64,000 bases of DNA from Mycobacteriales bacterium (GTDB taxonomy: Bacteria > Actinomycetota > Actinomycetes > JAFAQI01 > DASSKL01), in assembly GCA_035690485.1 (NCBI GenBank), contig DASSKL010000082.1, positions 1 through 64,000 on the forward strand, in the 5' to 3' direction. The translations under genes and the position numbers were made by a program. Below are positions 48,422 through 58,642 of the stretch, piece by piece; the first letter of the stretch is position 1; every line of letters starts with the position of its first letter. The notes beneath the pieces were generated by a model that saw only the letters and a list, made by a program, of their open reading frames with translations, was not told the DNA's origin and ran no database searches.

Positions 48422-50011
48422 GTGCGCGACGTCATCGACGCCACGCTCGTACGCCGCTGGTGCACGGCCGGTCTCGACGCGCTGCGCAACGCGCGCGAGG
48501 AGATCGACGCGCTCAACGTCTACCCGGTGCCCGACGGCGACACCGGCACCAACCTCGTGCTCACGATGCAGGCCGTCGCGGAGTCGCTGCCGGCCGACGA
48601 GCTGGCCGACCTCGAGGCGACGATGACGGCCGTCGCGCGGGGCGCGCTGATGGGCGCGCGGGGGAACTCGGGCGTCATTCTCAGCCAGATCCTGCGCGGC
48701 CTGTCCGAGGTGTTCTGCGACCTGCCCCGGGTCAGCGGCACCGAGCTGCAACGCGCGTTGCGGCGCGCGGCCGACCTCGGCTACGCCGCGGTGGCGGAGC
48801 CCGTCGAGGGCACCGTCCTCACCGTTGCCCGGGCCGCCGCCGACGCGGCCGAGCGCTGCCCGACCGCCGACCTGGCGGCGGTGGCCACGGCGGCGGCCGC
48901 CGGCGCGGCCGAGGCGCTGGCCCGCACCCCGGAGCAGCTGGAGGCGCTCGCCCGGGCCGGGGTCGTCGACGCCGGCGGCCGCGGGCTCGTCGTGCTGCTC
49001 GAGTCGCTTGCGCTGGTCGTCTCCGGAGAGTCCGTGGCGGTCGGCCCGGCGCCGGCCGTCGTACGCACCGCGCTCGAGGGAGTGCGGGAGGGCGGCAGCT
49101 CGGCGTACGGCTACGAGGTGCAGTACCTGCTCGACGCCGACGAGCGGGCCGTCGACGCCTTGCGGGAGCGGCTGTCCGGGCTCGGCGACTCGTTGCTCGT
49201 CGCCGGCGGCGACGAGCTGTGGAACGTCCACGTGCACGTCAACGACGTCGGCGCCGCGATCGAGGCGGGTGTCGAGGCCGGGCGCCCGCACCGCATCCAG
49301 GTAACCCGGTTCGCCGACCAGATCGCTGCTCGACCGGCCGGTGACCGCCGCGAGCCGTGCTTGATCGTCACGACGGTCACCGGTGCCGGGCTGCGCCGCC
49401 TGTTCGAGGAGGAAGGCGCCGTCGTGGTCGGCTCGCCCGCGGCCCGGCCGTCCACGCAGGAGATCGTGGAAGCGATCGAGTCCTGCACCGGCGACCGGGT
49501 CGTCGTGCTGCCCAACGACCCGGACATTCACGCCGTCGCCGCGGCCGCCGCCGACCTGACCCGTGGGGAGGGCCGCCTGGTCGCGGTGGTGCCGACGCGT
49601 TCACCGGTGCAGGGCCTCGCCGCCCTGGCCGTGCACGACCCGGAGCGGCCCTTCGGCGACGACGTCATCGCGATGACCGCCGCCGCCGGCGCCACCCGCT
49701 ACGGCGCGCTCACCCTCGCGGCCCGCGAGGCGCAGACGACGGTCGGCGTGTGCCGCGCCGGCGACGTCCTCGGGCTGGCCGGCGACGACGTTACCCTGAT
49801 CGGCACCGACCTCTTCGACGTCGCGGTCGGGTTGCTCGACCGCATGCTCATCGGTGGCGGCGAGCTCGTGACGCTGGTCGTCGGCAGCGGGGCGCCGGCC
49901 GGCCTCGGCGACCGGGTCGTCGACTACCTGTCCGCCGTGCGGCCGACGGTCGAGGTCGTGGTCTACGACGGGGGGCAGCCGCACTACCCCCTGCTGCTCG
50001 GCGTGGAGTAG
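48422..50011 (+). CDS. DAK2/DegV-partner protein (FakA/YloV-like kinase)
   Basis: 529 residues from GTG, five bases after GAGGAGG. The N-terminal DhaL/DAK2 domain has LNVYPVPDGDTGTNLVLTM with the metal-binding Asp residues and GARGNSGVILSQILRG. The C-terminal half matches the YloV/FakA group (DELWNVHVHVNDVGAAIEAG). In other bacteria FakA phosphorylates fatty acids bound to FakB (DegV); no DegV gene is beside it here. Its position before recG is conserved. Confidence 0.9.
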   Translation: MRDVIDATLVRRWCTAGLDALRNAREEIDALNVYPVPDGDTGTNLVLTMQAVAESLPADELADLEATMTAVARGALMGARGNSGVILSQILRGLSEVFCDLPRVSGTELQRALRRAADLGYAAVAEPVEGTVLTVARAAADAAERCPTADLAAVATAAAAGAAEALARTPEQLEALARAGVVDAGGRGLVVLLESLALVVSGESVAVGPAPAVVRTALEGVREGGSSAYGYEVQYLLDADERAVDALRERLSGLGDSLLVAGGDELWNVHVHVNDVGAAIEAGVEAGRPHRIQVTRFADQIAARPAGDRREPCLIVTTVTGAGLRRLFEEEGAVVVGSPAARPSTQEIVEAIESCTGDRVVVLPNDPDIHAVAAAAADLTRGEGRLVAVVPTRSPVQGLAALAVHDPERPFGDDVIAMTAAAGATRYGALTLAAREAQTTVGVCRAGDVLGLAGDDVTLIGTDLFDVAVGLLDRMLIGGGELVTLVVGSGAPAGLGDRVVDYLSAVRPTVEVVVYDGGQPHYPLLLGVE

Positions 50012-50014
50012 CGG

Positions 50015-52189
50015 GTGACGGACCTCGCCACCCCGTTGCGCAGCGCCGTCGGCGGCCGGACGGCCACCCCGCTCGAGAAGCACCTCGGCCTGCGGTCGGT
50101 GGGGGACCTCGTGCACCACTACCCGCGGCGCTACGCCCGGCGCGGCGAGCTGACCTCGCTCGCGGACCTGCGCGTCGGTGAGCACGTGACGGTCATGGCC
50201 GAGGTCCGCAAGGTCAGCGGTCGCAACATGAAGGAGCGCAAGGGGCACGTGCTCGAGGTCGAGGTCACCGACGGCACCGGTCGCCTCTACCTGACCTTCT
50301 TCAACCAGAAGTGGCGCGCCGACCGCGACCTCTTCGTGGGCCGGCGCGGCCTGTTCGCCGGGCAGGTCTCGGTCTTCAAGGGCAAGCGGCAGCTGACCCA
50401 CCCCGACTACGAGATGATCGGCGAGGCCGCTGACGCGGACGCCTACGCCGGTGCCCTGATTCCGATCTATCCCGCGGCCACCAAGTACGCCTCCTGGCAG
50501 ATCGCCAACGCGGTGCGGATGGTGCTGCCGACGTTGCAACCGCCGCCCGACCCGATCCCGACCGACGTCCGCCGTCGCCACGACCTGCTTCCCCTCGACG
50601 ACGCGTTGCACAAGATCCACCAGCCCGCGTCGTACGACGACGTCCGGCAGGCGACCAGCCGGCTCAAGTGGGACGAGGCGTTCACCCTGCAGGTGTCCCT
50701 CGCCCGGCGCCGCGCCGCCAGCCGGCAGCAGCAGGCCGCCTCCTGGGAGGTCCGCGACGACGGGTTGCTCGCGGCGTTCGACGCCCGGCTGCCGTTCGCG
50801 CTGACCGAGGGGCAGCAGCAGGTCGGCGACGAGATACTCGCCGACCTGGCGCAGCCGCACCCGATGCACCGGCTGCTCCAGGGCGAGGTCGGCGCGGGCA
50901 AGACCGTCGTCGCGCTGCGCGCGATGCTCGCGGTGGTCGACGGCGGTGGGCAGACCGCGCTGCTCGCGCCGACCGAGGTGCTCGCGCAGCAGCACGCCCG
51001 GTCCATCCGCGACCTCCTGGGGCCGCTCGCGATGGCGGGCGAGCTGGGCGGTGCCGAGGTCGCGACGCGGGTCGCGCTGCTCACCGGCTCGCAGGGCGCG
51101 GCGGCCCGACGCGCCGCGCTCGACGAGGTGGCCGACGGTACGGCGGGCATCGTCGTCGGCACCCACGCGCTCCTGCAGGAGGGCGTCGAGTTCCGCGACC
51201 TGGGACTGCTCGTCGTCGACGAGCAGCACCGGTTCGGCGTCGAGCAGCGTGACGCGCTGCGGGCCAAGAGCACGACCCCGCCGCACGTGCTGGTCATGAC
51301 CGCGACGCCGATTCCGCGGACCGTCGCGATGACCGTCTACGGCGACCTGGAGACCAGCGCCCTGACCCAGCTTCCCCAGGGCCGCTCCGAGATCCAGACC
51401 ACCGTCGTCCCGGTCGCCGAGAAGCCGGCCTGGCTCGACCGGGTCTGGCAGCGGGTGCGCGAGGAGGCCGAGGCCGGCCGGCAGGTGTTCGTCGTCTGCC
51501 CGCGGATCGGCGACGCCCCGTCCACCGACGACGCCGACGCGCCGGCCGGTCCGGAGGACGACGAGGGGCCGCAGCGCCCGACCGCAGCGGTGACCGACGT
51601 GCTGCCCATGCTCGTCGACGGGCCACTGGCAGGGCTGCGCGTCGACGCGCTGCACGGGCGGCTGGCGCCCGATGCAAAGGACGACGTCATGCGCCGGTTC
51701 GCCGGCGGCGACCTCGACGTGCTGGTCGCCACCACCGTCATCGAGGTCGGCGTCGACGTGCCCAACGCCACCGTCATGGTGGTGCTCGACGCCGAGCGCT
51801 TCGGCGTCTCCCAGCTGCACCAGCTGCGCGGGCGTGTCGGGCGCGGCAGCCATCCGGGCCTGTGCCTGCTCGTCACCGGCTCGGTGCAGGCCTCGCCCGC
51901 CCGCACCCGGCTGGAGCACGTGGCCGCGACGACCGACGGGTTCGAGCTCGCCCGGCTCGACCTGCAGGAGCGCCGGGAGGGCGACGTGCTCGGCGCCGTC
52001 CAGCACGGTCGCCGTTCCAGCCTCAAGCTGCTGGCGCTGCTCGAGGACGAGGATCTGATCCGGGCGGCCCGCGACGAGGCGTCCGCGCTCGTCGATGCCG
52101 ACCCGGACCTGGCCGACCACCCGGTGCTCGCCGCGGCGGTCGAGCGGCTCGTCGACGACGAGCGCGCCGAGTACCTGGAGAAGACGTGA
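50015..52189 (+). CDS. recG: ATP-dependent DNA helicase RecG
   Basis: 724 residues from GTG, three bases after the DAK2 stop. RecG remodels stalled replication forks. An N-terminal wedge/OB region (LRVGEHVTVMAEVRKVSGRNMKERKG) is followed by Walker A GEVGAGKTVVALRAM, motif II DEQHRFGVEQR (DExH form), MTATPIPRT, and the C-terminal helicase motifs VATTVIEVGVDVPNATVMV and QLHQLRGRVGRG. Full length. Confidence 0.96.
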   Translation: MTDLATPLRSAVGGRTATPLEKHLGLRSVGDLVHHYPRRYARRGELTSLADLRVGEHVTVMAEVRKVSGRNMKERKGHVLEVEVTDGTGRLYLTFFNQKWRADRDLFVGRRGLFAGQVSVFKGKRQLTHPDYEMIGEAADADAYAGALIPIYPAATKYASWQIANAVRMVLPTLQPPPDPIPTDVRRRHDLLPLDDALHKIHQPASYDDVRQATSRLKWDEAFTLQVSLARRRAASRQQQAASWEVRDDGLLAAFDARLPFALTEGQQQVGDEILADLAQPHPMHRLLQGEVGAGKTVVALRAMLAVVDGGGQTALLAPTEVLAQQHARSIRDLLGPLAMAGELGGAEVATRVALLTGSQGAAARRAALDEVADGTAGIVVGTHALLQEGVEFRDLGLLVVDEQHRFGVEQRDALRAKSTTPPHVLVMTATPIPRTVAMTVYGDLETSALTQLPQGRSEIQTTVVPVAEKPAWLDRVWQRVREEAEAGRQVFVVCPRIGDAPSTDDADAPAGPEDDEGPQRPTAAVTDVLPMLVDGPLAGLRVDALHGRLAPDAKDDVMRRFAGGDLDVLVATTVIEVGVDVPNATVMVVLDAERFGVSQLHQLRGRVGRGSHPGLCLLVTGSVQASPARTRLEHVAATTDGFELARLDLQERREGDVLGAVQHGRRSSLKLLALLEDEDLIRAARDEASALVDADPDLADHPVLAAAVERLVDDERAEYLEKT

Positions 52190-52733
52190 CCCGCGTCATC
52201 GGCGGCGTCGCCGGAGGCCGCCGGCTGCGCGTGCCGCCCGGCGTGCGCACCCGGCCCACCTCCGACCGGGCCCGCGAGGGGTTGTTCTCCACGCTCGAGT
52301 CGTTGCTCGGCACTCTCGACGGCATTCGGTTCGCCGACCTGTACGCCGGCTCCGGTGCGGTGGGCCTCGAGGCGTTGTCGCGAGGCGCCGTTCACGCGCT
52401 GCTCGTCGAGTCCGACGTCCGCGCCGCTGCCGTGCTCCACGACAACGTGCGCAGCCTCGGCGTCACCGGTGCGCAGGTGCGCCAGGAGTCAGTCGCCCGA
52501 GTGATCGCGGAGCCACCGCCCGCGGCGTACGACGTCGTCTTCCTCGACCCGCCCTACGCCGATCCCGTCGACGCCGTGCTGGCCGCGGTCGCGACGAACG
52601 GCTGGCTGCGGCCGGGCGGCGTGCTCGCCGTCGAGCGGGCCAGCCGCGACCCGGAGCCGGCCTGGCCCGCCGGCGTCGAGGGCCTGCGCTCCCGCCGCTA
52701 CGGCGAGGGGACCCTCTGGTACGGTCGGCGATC

Positions 52734-52737
<4 letters not shown>
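52186..52737 (+). CDS. rsmD: 16S rRNA (guanine966-N2)-methyltransferase
   Basis: 183 residues; GTG shares GTGA with the recG stop. Rossmann methyltransferase motif DLYAGSGAVGLEALSRGA (SAM site) and catalytic DPPYAD. N-terminal RVIGGVAGGRRLRVPPG, RPTSDRAREGLF are typical. Next to coaD in nearly all actinobacteria. Confidence 0.95.
52720..52725 (+). promoter_or_regulatory. Candidate internal -10 hexamer for coaD
   Basis: TACGGT lies eight bases before the coaD ATG, inside the last codons of rsmD. It could allow independent leaderless expression in addition to ATGA coupling. Confidence 0.35.
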
Positions 52738-53216
<479 letters not shown>

Positions 53217-53248
53217 CCACCGTTCGTCCGTTCGGAGAGGCCGTCATC

Positions 53249-53737
53249 GTGGACGTGCAGGCCAAGCTCGACGAGATCGAGGCTCTCGTCGAGGGCGCAC
53301 GGGCGATGCCGATGTCCGCCTCGTGCATCGTCAACCGCGGCGAGATGCTCGCCCACCTGGAAGAGCTGCGGGCGCTGGTGCCGTCGGAGGTGCAGCAGGC
53401 CCGCAACGTGCTGCGCGACCGCGAGGGGGTCGTCGAGGACGGCCGGCGGGAGGCCGAGGACATCGTCGAGGCCGCGCGGGCCGAGCAGCGACGCATGCTG
53501 TCGAAGACGGAGATCGTGCAGGAGGCGCGCCGCGAGGCCGAGCGGGTGATCGACGACGCGCGGGGCGACGTGGCCCGGATGCGCGCGGAGGTCGACGACT
53601 ACGTCGACTCCAAGCTGGCGAACTTCGAGGTCGTGTTGCACAAGACGCTGCGCGCGGTCGAGCGGGGCCGCAGCAAGCTCCGCGGCCAGAACGAGATCGA
53701 CGTCGACGGCGAGGACGTCGAGCCGCTGCCCGGCTGA
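53249..53737 (+). CDS. Coiled-coil DivIVA-like protein (position of Rv2927c/SepIVA)
   Basis: 162 residues from GTG behind GGAGAGG. It starts VQAKLDEIEALVEGARAMPMSASCIVNRGEMLAHLEELR and continues as a long Glu/Arg/Ala-rich coiled coil to about residue 150. Its place between coaD and the DUF177-rpmF pair is that of the mycobacterial septum protein SepIVA, which is longer. A cell division or polar growth role is inferred from synteny and coil. Confidence 0.75.
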   Translation: MDVQAKLDEIEALVEGARAMPMSASCIVNRGEMLAHLEELRALVPSEVQQARNVLRDREGVVEDGRREAEDIVEAARAEQRRMLSKTEIVQEARREAERVIDDARGDVARMRAEVDDYVDSKLANFEVVLHKTLRAVERGRSKLRGQNEIDVDGEDVEPLPG

Positions 53738-53774
53738 GCTGCCGGCGCCGTCGAGCGCAGGCCGGCAACCGCCG

Positions 53775-54557
53775 TCAGCCGCGGCGCACCCGGGCGAGGT
53801 AGTCGGCGGCGGCCGCGCGCGACTGCGGGTCGATCAGGGCGGTCACCAGCGAGTCGGCGTCGTTCCACGCTCGGGCCGGCGCGACCATCCCGTCGGTCAC
53901 CGCGTTGGTGTGCCGCTTCGTCGCCGTGAGCGTCAACGCCGACTTGCGCTCGAGCACGCCGACCAGCTCCTCGACGGCCGCGTCGAGGTCGGGGTCCGGC
54001 ACCACCCGGTTGAGGAACCCGGCCGCCCGCGCTTCCTCCGCCGAGAACGGCCGGCAGGTCATGACCAGCTCCTTGGTGAGCGCGGGCCCGATCTCGCGCA
54101 CCAGCCGCGGGATGCCGCCCCACGCCAACGGGATCCCCAGGTCGACCTCCGGGATGGCGAACCGCGTGGTCTCCGCGGCGACCCGCAAGTCGCAGGCCGC
54201 GGCCAGCACCAGGCCGCCGCCGACGCAGTGCCCCTGGATCCGGGCCACCGTGACCGCGCGCATGGCCTCCACGGCCTCGGCCATCTGCCGCCCGGCATCC
54301 GCGGCCTCCCTGCGACCGGCCGCGTCCACCCGACCGCCGCCGCCGTCGAACGCAGCCAGGTCGGCACCCGCCGAGAACGCGCGGCCGTGCCCGCCCACGA
54401 CCACGACCTTCACGCCGGGCTGCGCGTCGAACCAGCGCGCGGCCGCGGCCAGCTCCTGCAGCGTCGTCGTGCTCAGCGGGTTGAGCTTCTCGGGCCGGTT
54501 GAGCGTGAGGCGCCCGCGGGGTGGCGCCGCTTCGACCTCGAGCGTGGTGAACTCCAT
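53775..54557 (-). CDS. Enoyl-CoA hydratase/isomerase (crotonase) family protein
   Basis: 260 residues from ATG. The oxyanion holes are in GRAFSAGADLAAFD and QGHCVGGGLVLAAACDLR. The first catalytic Glu of true hydratases, next to the second oxyanion loop, is replaced (GGGLVLA instead of GGGxELA); the second (IPEVDLG) is kept. It may therefore catalyse a different acyl-CoA reaction. It lies on the opposite strand inside an otherwise conserved cell-division/fatty-acid cluster, suggesting an insertion. Confidence 0.85.
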   Translation of the reverse strand: MEFTTLEVEAAPPRGRLTLNRPEKLNPLSTTTLQELAAAARWFDAQPGVKVVVVGGHGRAFSAGADLAAFDGGGGRVDAAGRREAADAGRQMAEAVEAMRAVTVARIQGHCVGGGLVLAAACDLRVAAETTRFAIPEVDLGIPLAWGGIPRLVREIGPALTKELVMTCRPFSAEEARAAGFLNRVVPDPDLDAAVEELVGVLERKSALTLTATKRHTNAVTDGMVAPARAWNDADSLVTALIDPQSRAAAADYLARVRRG

Positions 54558-54641
54558 GGGTCAGCCTGGCACGCCCCGCCGGCCGCACCGCGGGCCGTTC
54601 GGCGCCCGGTCGCCGGCTGGCCGGGGTCGCGCCCGACCGCG

Positions 54642-54647
54642 TACCAT
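54642..54647 (+). promoter_or_regulatory. Candidate -10 for the DUF177-rpmF operon
   Basis: TACCAT lies 49-69 bases before the possible DUF177 starts. It is the only TANNNT in the short gap between the divergent crotonase and DUF177 genes. Confidence 0.35.
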
Positions 54648-54710
54648 GACGGGTCGGTCTTCGAGCCGCCCGGCTCGCCGCCCCGACCACTCACTGTGTT
54701 GCGCACCCTC

Positions 54711-55298
54711 ATGAAGCCGTCCACGAAGCCGCCCACCGCGCCTCTCGATGCGCGCGCGCCCTTCGTCCTCGACACCCGCGAGCTCGGCCGCCGCCCCGGG
54801 TCGATGACCCGTGTCCACCGCGAGGTGCCGGCCCCGGACGACTTCCGGCTCGAGCTCGTCGGCGTGCCCGCCGGCGCGACGGTCGAGCTGGACCTGCGCA
54901 TGGAGGCGGTCGTCGACGGCGTGCTGGTCAGCGGCACCGTGACCGCTCCGGTCGCGGGGGAGTGCGGCCGCTGCCTCGAACCGGTCAGCGACGAGGTCGA
55001 CGCCGAGGTGCAGGAGCTCTTCGTCTACGAGCCGGTCGAGGGCGACGACGACGACGTGAGCCTGCTGCAGGGCGACCTCATCGACCTCGAGCCGGCCGCC
55101 CGCGACGCGATCGTGCTCGCGCTGCCGCTCGCACCGCTGTGCTCCGACGACTGCCCGGGGCTCTGCCCCGAGTGCGGTGCCCGCCTCGCCGAGGCCGGCC
55201 CGCAGCACCACCACGAGCTGGCGGACCCTCGGTGGGCCGCCCTGGGTTCGCTGCTGCCGCAGGGCGATCCCGCCGACGAGACGAACCAGGAGATTTGA
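54711..55298 (+). CDS. DUF177/YceD-family protein
   Basis: 195 residues from ATG 54711; GTG 54696 and TTG 54699 are alternatives and none has a ribosome site. DUF177 motifs are [23 protein letters not shown] and a C-terminal Cys cluster [13 protein letters not shown] that probably binds zinc. In E. coli and plants it is linked to 23S rRNA processing. It is always adjacent to rpmF, as here. Confidence 0.88.
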   Translation: MKPSTKPPTAPLDARAPFVLDTRELGRRPGSMTRVHREVPAPDDFRLELVGVPAGATVELDLRMEAVVDGVLVSGTVTAPVAGECGRCLEPVSDEVDAEVQELFVYEPVEGDDDDVSLLQGDLIDLEPAARDAIVLALPLAPLCSDDCPGLCPECGARLAEAGPQHHHELADPRWAALGSLLPQGDPADETNQEI

Positions 55299-55299
55299 C

Positions 55300-55473
55300 G
55301 TGGCCGTCCCCAAGCGCCGGATGTCGCGCAGCAACACCCGCTCGCGCCGCTCGCAGTGGAAGGCCACCGCGCCGTCCCTCGTCGCGTGCAAGCGTTGCCG
55401 CCAGCCGAAGCTGCCGCACGTCGCGTGCAGCGTCTGCGGCACCTACAACGACCGCCAGGTCCTCTCGGTCTGA
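55300..55473 (+). CDS. rpmF: 50S ribosomal protein L32 (zinc-binding form)
   Basis: 57 residues from GTG, one base after the DUF177 stop. [21 protein letters not shown] is the conserved L32 start; CKRC and CSVC form the zinc ribbon of the C+ form. Confidence 0.97.
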   Translation: MAVPKRRMSRSNTRSRRSQWKATAPSLVACKRCRQPKLPHVACSVCGTYNDRQVLSV

Positions 55474-55480
55474 TCGGCGC

Positions 55481-56455
55481 GTGACCAGCGCGAGCGGACA
55501 CCCGCCGGTGCGGGTCGCGCTCGACCTGCTCGGCGGCGACCACGCCCCCGAGGCCGTGCTCGACGGCGCCCTGCTCGCATGCGGGCGCCGCCCCGACCTG
55601 GCGATCACGCTCGTCGGGCCCCCCGAGCAGGCCGCGGCGATGCTCGACGCCCGCGGCAGGTCCGGCGCGCTGACCGTCGCCGCCGCCCGCGAGGTGGTCG
55701 GCATGGCGGAGGACCCGGCCCGCGGCGTACGACGCAAGCGCGACGCCACCGTGCGCGTCGCCGCGCGCCTCGTCCGCGACGGCGCCGCCGATGCCATGGT
55801 CTCCGTCGGCTCCACCGGCGCCGCGATGGCGGCGGCCGTCTTCACCCTCGGCCGGCTCCCCGGGCTGACCCGCCCGCCGCTCGCCGCCGTCGTCCCCGCC
55901 GCCGCAGGGCCGCTCGTCCTCCTCGACGTCGGCTCGACCGTCGACAGCACCGCCGACGGGCTCGCGCAGTTCGCGCTCGCCGGGGCCGCCTACGCCGAAG
56001 TGCGGCTCGGCCTGCAACGCCCGCGCGTGGGGCTGCTGTCCAACGGCGGCGAGCCGGGGAAGGGCGACGCCCTGCGCCGCGCCGCCCACGACCTGATCGC
56101 CGCGCTTCCCGTCGACTTCGTGGGCAACGTCGAAGGTCACGACGTCGCGCGCGGCGGGGTCGCCGACGTCGTCGTCACCGATGGCTTCACCGGCAACGTC
56201 GTCATCAAGGTGCTCGAGGCCGCCACAGCACCCGGCGCGGCACGCACCGGCGCGGGCGCCGTGCTCCTGGGCGTCGACGGGGTCGTCGTCGTCGGGCATG
56301 GGGCGGCCGACGCCGCCGAGGTCGCCTCCTGCATCGAGGTGGCGGAGCAGGCCGTCACCGAGCGCCTGGTGGCCCGCACCGCGGGCGCGCTGGCCGCGCT
56401 CGTCGCGCGTCGCCGCGAGACGGCCGGGCTGCCGGTCGCCGTGGCGCGTGCATAG
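55481..56455 (+). CDS. plsX: Phosphate acyltransferase PlsX
   Basis: 324 residues from GTG, seven bases after rpmF. PlsX converts acyl-ACP to acyl-phosphate for phospholipid synthesis. [54 protein letters not shown] and [16 protein letters not shown] are family motifs. It clusters with acpP and rnc as usual. Confidence 0.93.
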   Translation: MTSASGHPPVRVALDLLGGDHAPEAVLDGALLACGRRPDLAITLVGPPEQAAAMLDARGRSGALTVAAAREVVGMAEDPARGVRRKRDATVRVAARLVRDGAADAMVSVGSTGAAMAAAVFTLGRLPGLTRPPLAAVVPAAAGPLVLLDVGSTVDSTADGLAQFALAGAAYAEVRLGLQRPRVGLLSNGGEPGKGDALRRAAHDLIAALPVDFVGNVEGHDVARGGVADVVVTDGFTGNVVIKVLEAATAPGAARTGAGAVLLGVDGVVVVGHGAADAAEVASCIEVAEQAVTERLVARTAGALAALVARRRETAGLPVAVARA

Positions 56456-56473
56456 CTGCGGGTCGAAGGCGGC

Positions 56474-56752
56474 ATGATCGTTGCCATGGCCGTGGAGGAG
56501 CAAGACGTGCTCGCGGTCGTCCGCCGTGCCGTCGCCGACGTCCTCGAGATCGATCCGGCCGACGTCCTGCCGGTCACGGCACTCGTCGCCGACCTGCACG
56601 CCGACTCCCTCGCCCTCGTCGAGCTGGTCGAGATCCTCGAGGAGCGCTACGGCCCCGGGCTGCACATCCCCGACGAGGACATCGACCGCCTGGTCACCGT
56701 GGCGGACGTCGTCGACTACGTGCTCCTGCGACGTGCCGAGGCACGCCGGTGA
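56474..56752 (+). CDS. acpP: Acyl carrier protein
   Basis: 92 residues from ATG 56474 (ATG 56486 is an alternative). The phosphopantetheine serine is in [20 protein letters not shown]. Acidic four-helix protein. It stands between plsX and rnc, the usual position of the primary fatty-acid ACP. The stop overlaps the rnc GTG. Confidence 0.93.
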   Translation: MIVAMAVEEQDVLAVVRRAVADVLEIDPADVLPVTALVADLHADSLALVELVEILEERYGPGLHIPDEDIDRLVTVADVVDYVLLRRAEARR

Positions 56753-57474
56753 GCGACGATGCCCCGGTTGCCGACCTGGCCGCCGCACTCGGTGTCGACC
56801 TCGACCCGGCGGTGCTCGAGCCGGCGCTGGTGCACCGCTCCTACGCCTACGAGAACGGCGGGCTGCCCACCAACGAACGGCTGGAGTTCCTCGGTGACGC
56901 CGTCCTCGGCGTGATCGTCACCGACAGCCTCTACCGCCGCCACCCCGACCTGCCCGAGGGCCAGCTGGCCAAGCTGCGGGCGGCCGTCGTCAACTCCCGT
57001 GCCCTCGCCGGCGTCGCCCGCGAGCTCCATCTCGGCCGGCACGTCCGGCTCGGTCGCGGCGAGGAGTCGAGCGGCGGCCGGGACAAGTCCTCGATCCTCG
57101 CCGACACCCTGGAGGCGCTCATCGGGGCGATCTACCTCGATCGGGGCATGGAGGCCGCGGCCACCGTCGTACGACGCCTCTTCGAGCGTCTCATCGAGGA
57201 CTCCGCCTCCCGCGGCGCCGGCCTCGACTGGAAGACGTCCTTGCAGGAGATCGCGGCCGCGGGCTCGCTCGGGGTGCCGGAGTACCTCATCGCCGAGAGC
57301 GGGCCCGACCACGCGAAGACGTTCGCGGCCACGGTCCGGGTCGGCGGGCGGGAGCTCGGCGCCGGCCAGGGCCGCAGCAAGAAGGAGGCCGAGCAGCGGG
57401 CGGCGGAAGTCGCCTGGGCCGCGCTGCGCAGCCGGGCCGCCGACGAGGCCGTCGCCGACCCACCCGCGGTCTGA
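56749..57474 (+). CDS. rnc: Ribonuclease III
   Basis: 241 residues; GTG shares GTGA with acpP. The endonuclease signature is [13 protein letters not shown] with metal-binding Glu/Asp, plus [18 protein letters not shown] double-stranded RNA-binding domain covers about residues 160-230 ([21 protein letters not shown]). It processes rRNA and regulatory duplexes. Confidence 0.97.
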   Translation: MSDDAPVADLAAALGVDLDPAVLEPALVHRSYAYENGGLPTNERLEFLGDAVLGVIVTDSLYRRHPDLPEGQLAKLRAAVVNSRALAGVARELHLGRHVRLGRGEESSGGRDKSSILADTLEALIGAIYLDRGMEAAATVVRRLFERLIEDSASRGAGLDWKTSLQEIAAAGSLGVPEYLIAESGPDHAKTFAATVRVGGRELGAGQGRSKKEAEQRAAEVAWAALRSRAADEAVADPPAV

Positions 57475-57476
57475 CC

Positions 57477-58331
57477 GTGCCCGAGCTGCCGGAGGTCGAG
57501 ACCGTCCGGGCCGGGCTCGAGCGCTGGGTCACCGGGCGCACGATTGCCGCCGTCGACGTGCTGCACCCGCGCGCGATCAGACGCCATCCCGCCGGGGAGC
57601 GTGACTTCGTCGCCCTGCTCGTGGGTCGCCGCGTCGAGGGGGCCCGCCGGCGCGGGAAGTACCTGTGGCTGCCGCTCGACTCGGGCGACGCGCTGCAGGC
57701 CCACCTCGGCATGAGCGGGCAGCTGCTCGTGCAACCGGCGGCCGCGCTCGACGAGACCCACCTGAGGGTGCGGGTGCGCTTCGCCGACGGGGACCCCGAG
57801 CTGCGGTTCGTCGACCAGCGCACGTTCGGCGGCCTGGCCGTCGTCGCGGGCGGCGCGGCCCTGCCCGGCACGATCGCCCACATCGCCCGCGACCCGCTCG
57901 ACCCGGCGTTCGACGACGAGGCGTTCCGGATCGCGCTGCGCAGCCGGCGCACCGGCATCAAGCGGGCGCTGCTCGACCAGTCGCTGGTGAGCGGCATCGG
58001 CAACATCTACGCCGACGAGTCGCTCTGGCGGGCCCGCCTGCACTACGCGCGGCCGACCGAGACGTTGACCCGGAGCGAGGTCGACCGGCTGCTCGCCGCC
58101 GTCCGCGACGTGCTGCGCGACGCGCTGGCGGCGGGGGGCACGTCGTTCGACAGCCTCTACGTCGCGGTCAACGGGGAGAGCGGCTACTTCGCCCGCGACC
58201 TCGCCGTCTACGGCCGGCGCGACGAGCCGTGCCCGCGCTGCGGCACCCCGATCCGCCGGGACGCCTTCATGAACCGCTCGTCCTACACCTGCCCCCGCTG
58301 CCAACCGCGGCCGCGCCGCGCGCGCTGGTGA
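57477..58331 (+). CDS. mutM: Formamidopyrimidine-DNA glycosylase
   Basis: 284 residues from GTG, two bases after rnc. The mature N-terminus [13 protein letters not shown] carries catalytic Pro1 and Glu2; Lys in RRRGKYLWL and the H2TH region ([19 protein letters not shown]) bind DNA; the C-terminal zinc finger is [25 protein letters not shown]. It removes 8-oxoguanine. Confidence 0.96.
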   Translation: MPELPEVETVRAGLERWVTGRTIAAVDVLHPRAIRRHPAGERDFVALLVGRRVEGARRRGKYLWLPLDSGDALQAHLGMSGQLLVQPAAALDETHLRVRVRFADGDPELRFVDQRTFGGLAVVAGGAALPGTIAHIARDPLDPAFDDEAFRIALRSRRTGIKRALLDQSLVSGIGNIYADESLWRARLHYARPTETLTRSEVDRLLAAVRDVLRDALAAGGTSFDSLYVAVNGESGYFARDLAVYGRRDEPCPRCGTPIRRDAFMNRSSYTCPRCQPRPRRARW

Positions 58332-58348
58332 CTGGACGAGATCGGGGC

Positions 58349-58642
58349 TCAGTGGGTGCCGACGTTGTCGCCGCGCTCCAGGCTCGCTGACGACGAGGGG
58401 TAGGGCGTCACGGTGATCGGCGGGTTCACGGCGGCCGAGGGCAGCACCGTCTGGATCACCGGGAGCTGCTGCACGTCGGGCCGCTGCGTGTCGCCGTTCT
58501 TGTCGTGGCGCGCGCCGCAGCCGGCAAGTGCCCCACCGAGCAGCACGGCGAGCGCCGCGGTGCCGGCGAGCCCGGCGCGGCGACGCCGGTAGCGCGCGTG
58601 ACCCGGCTGCGGGCGGTGGACGTGCTCAAGCGTGGCGGTCAC
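58349..58642 (-). CDS. Small putative lipoprotein
   Basis: 97 residues from GTG at 58642, chosen for GAGGAGG seven bases upstream. A long basic N-region (HARYRRRRAGL) precedes a hydrophobic stretch and lipobox LAGC (Cys about 47). The mature part is short, polar and rich in Thr/Pro/Ser. No family recognised. Convergent with mutM, 17 bases apart. Confidence 0.7.
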   Translation of the reverse strand: MTATLEHVHRPQPGHARYRRRRAGLAGTAALAVLLGGALAGCGARHDKNGDTQRPDVQQLPVIQTVLPSAAVNPPITVTPYPSSSASLERGDNVGTH

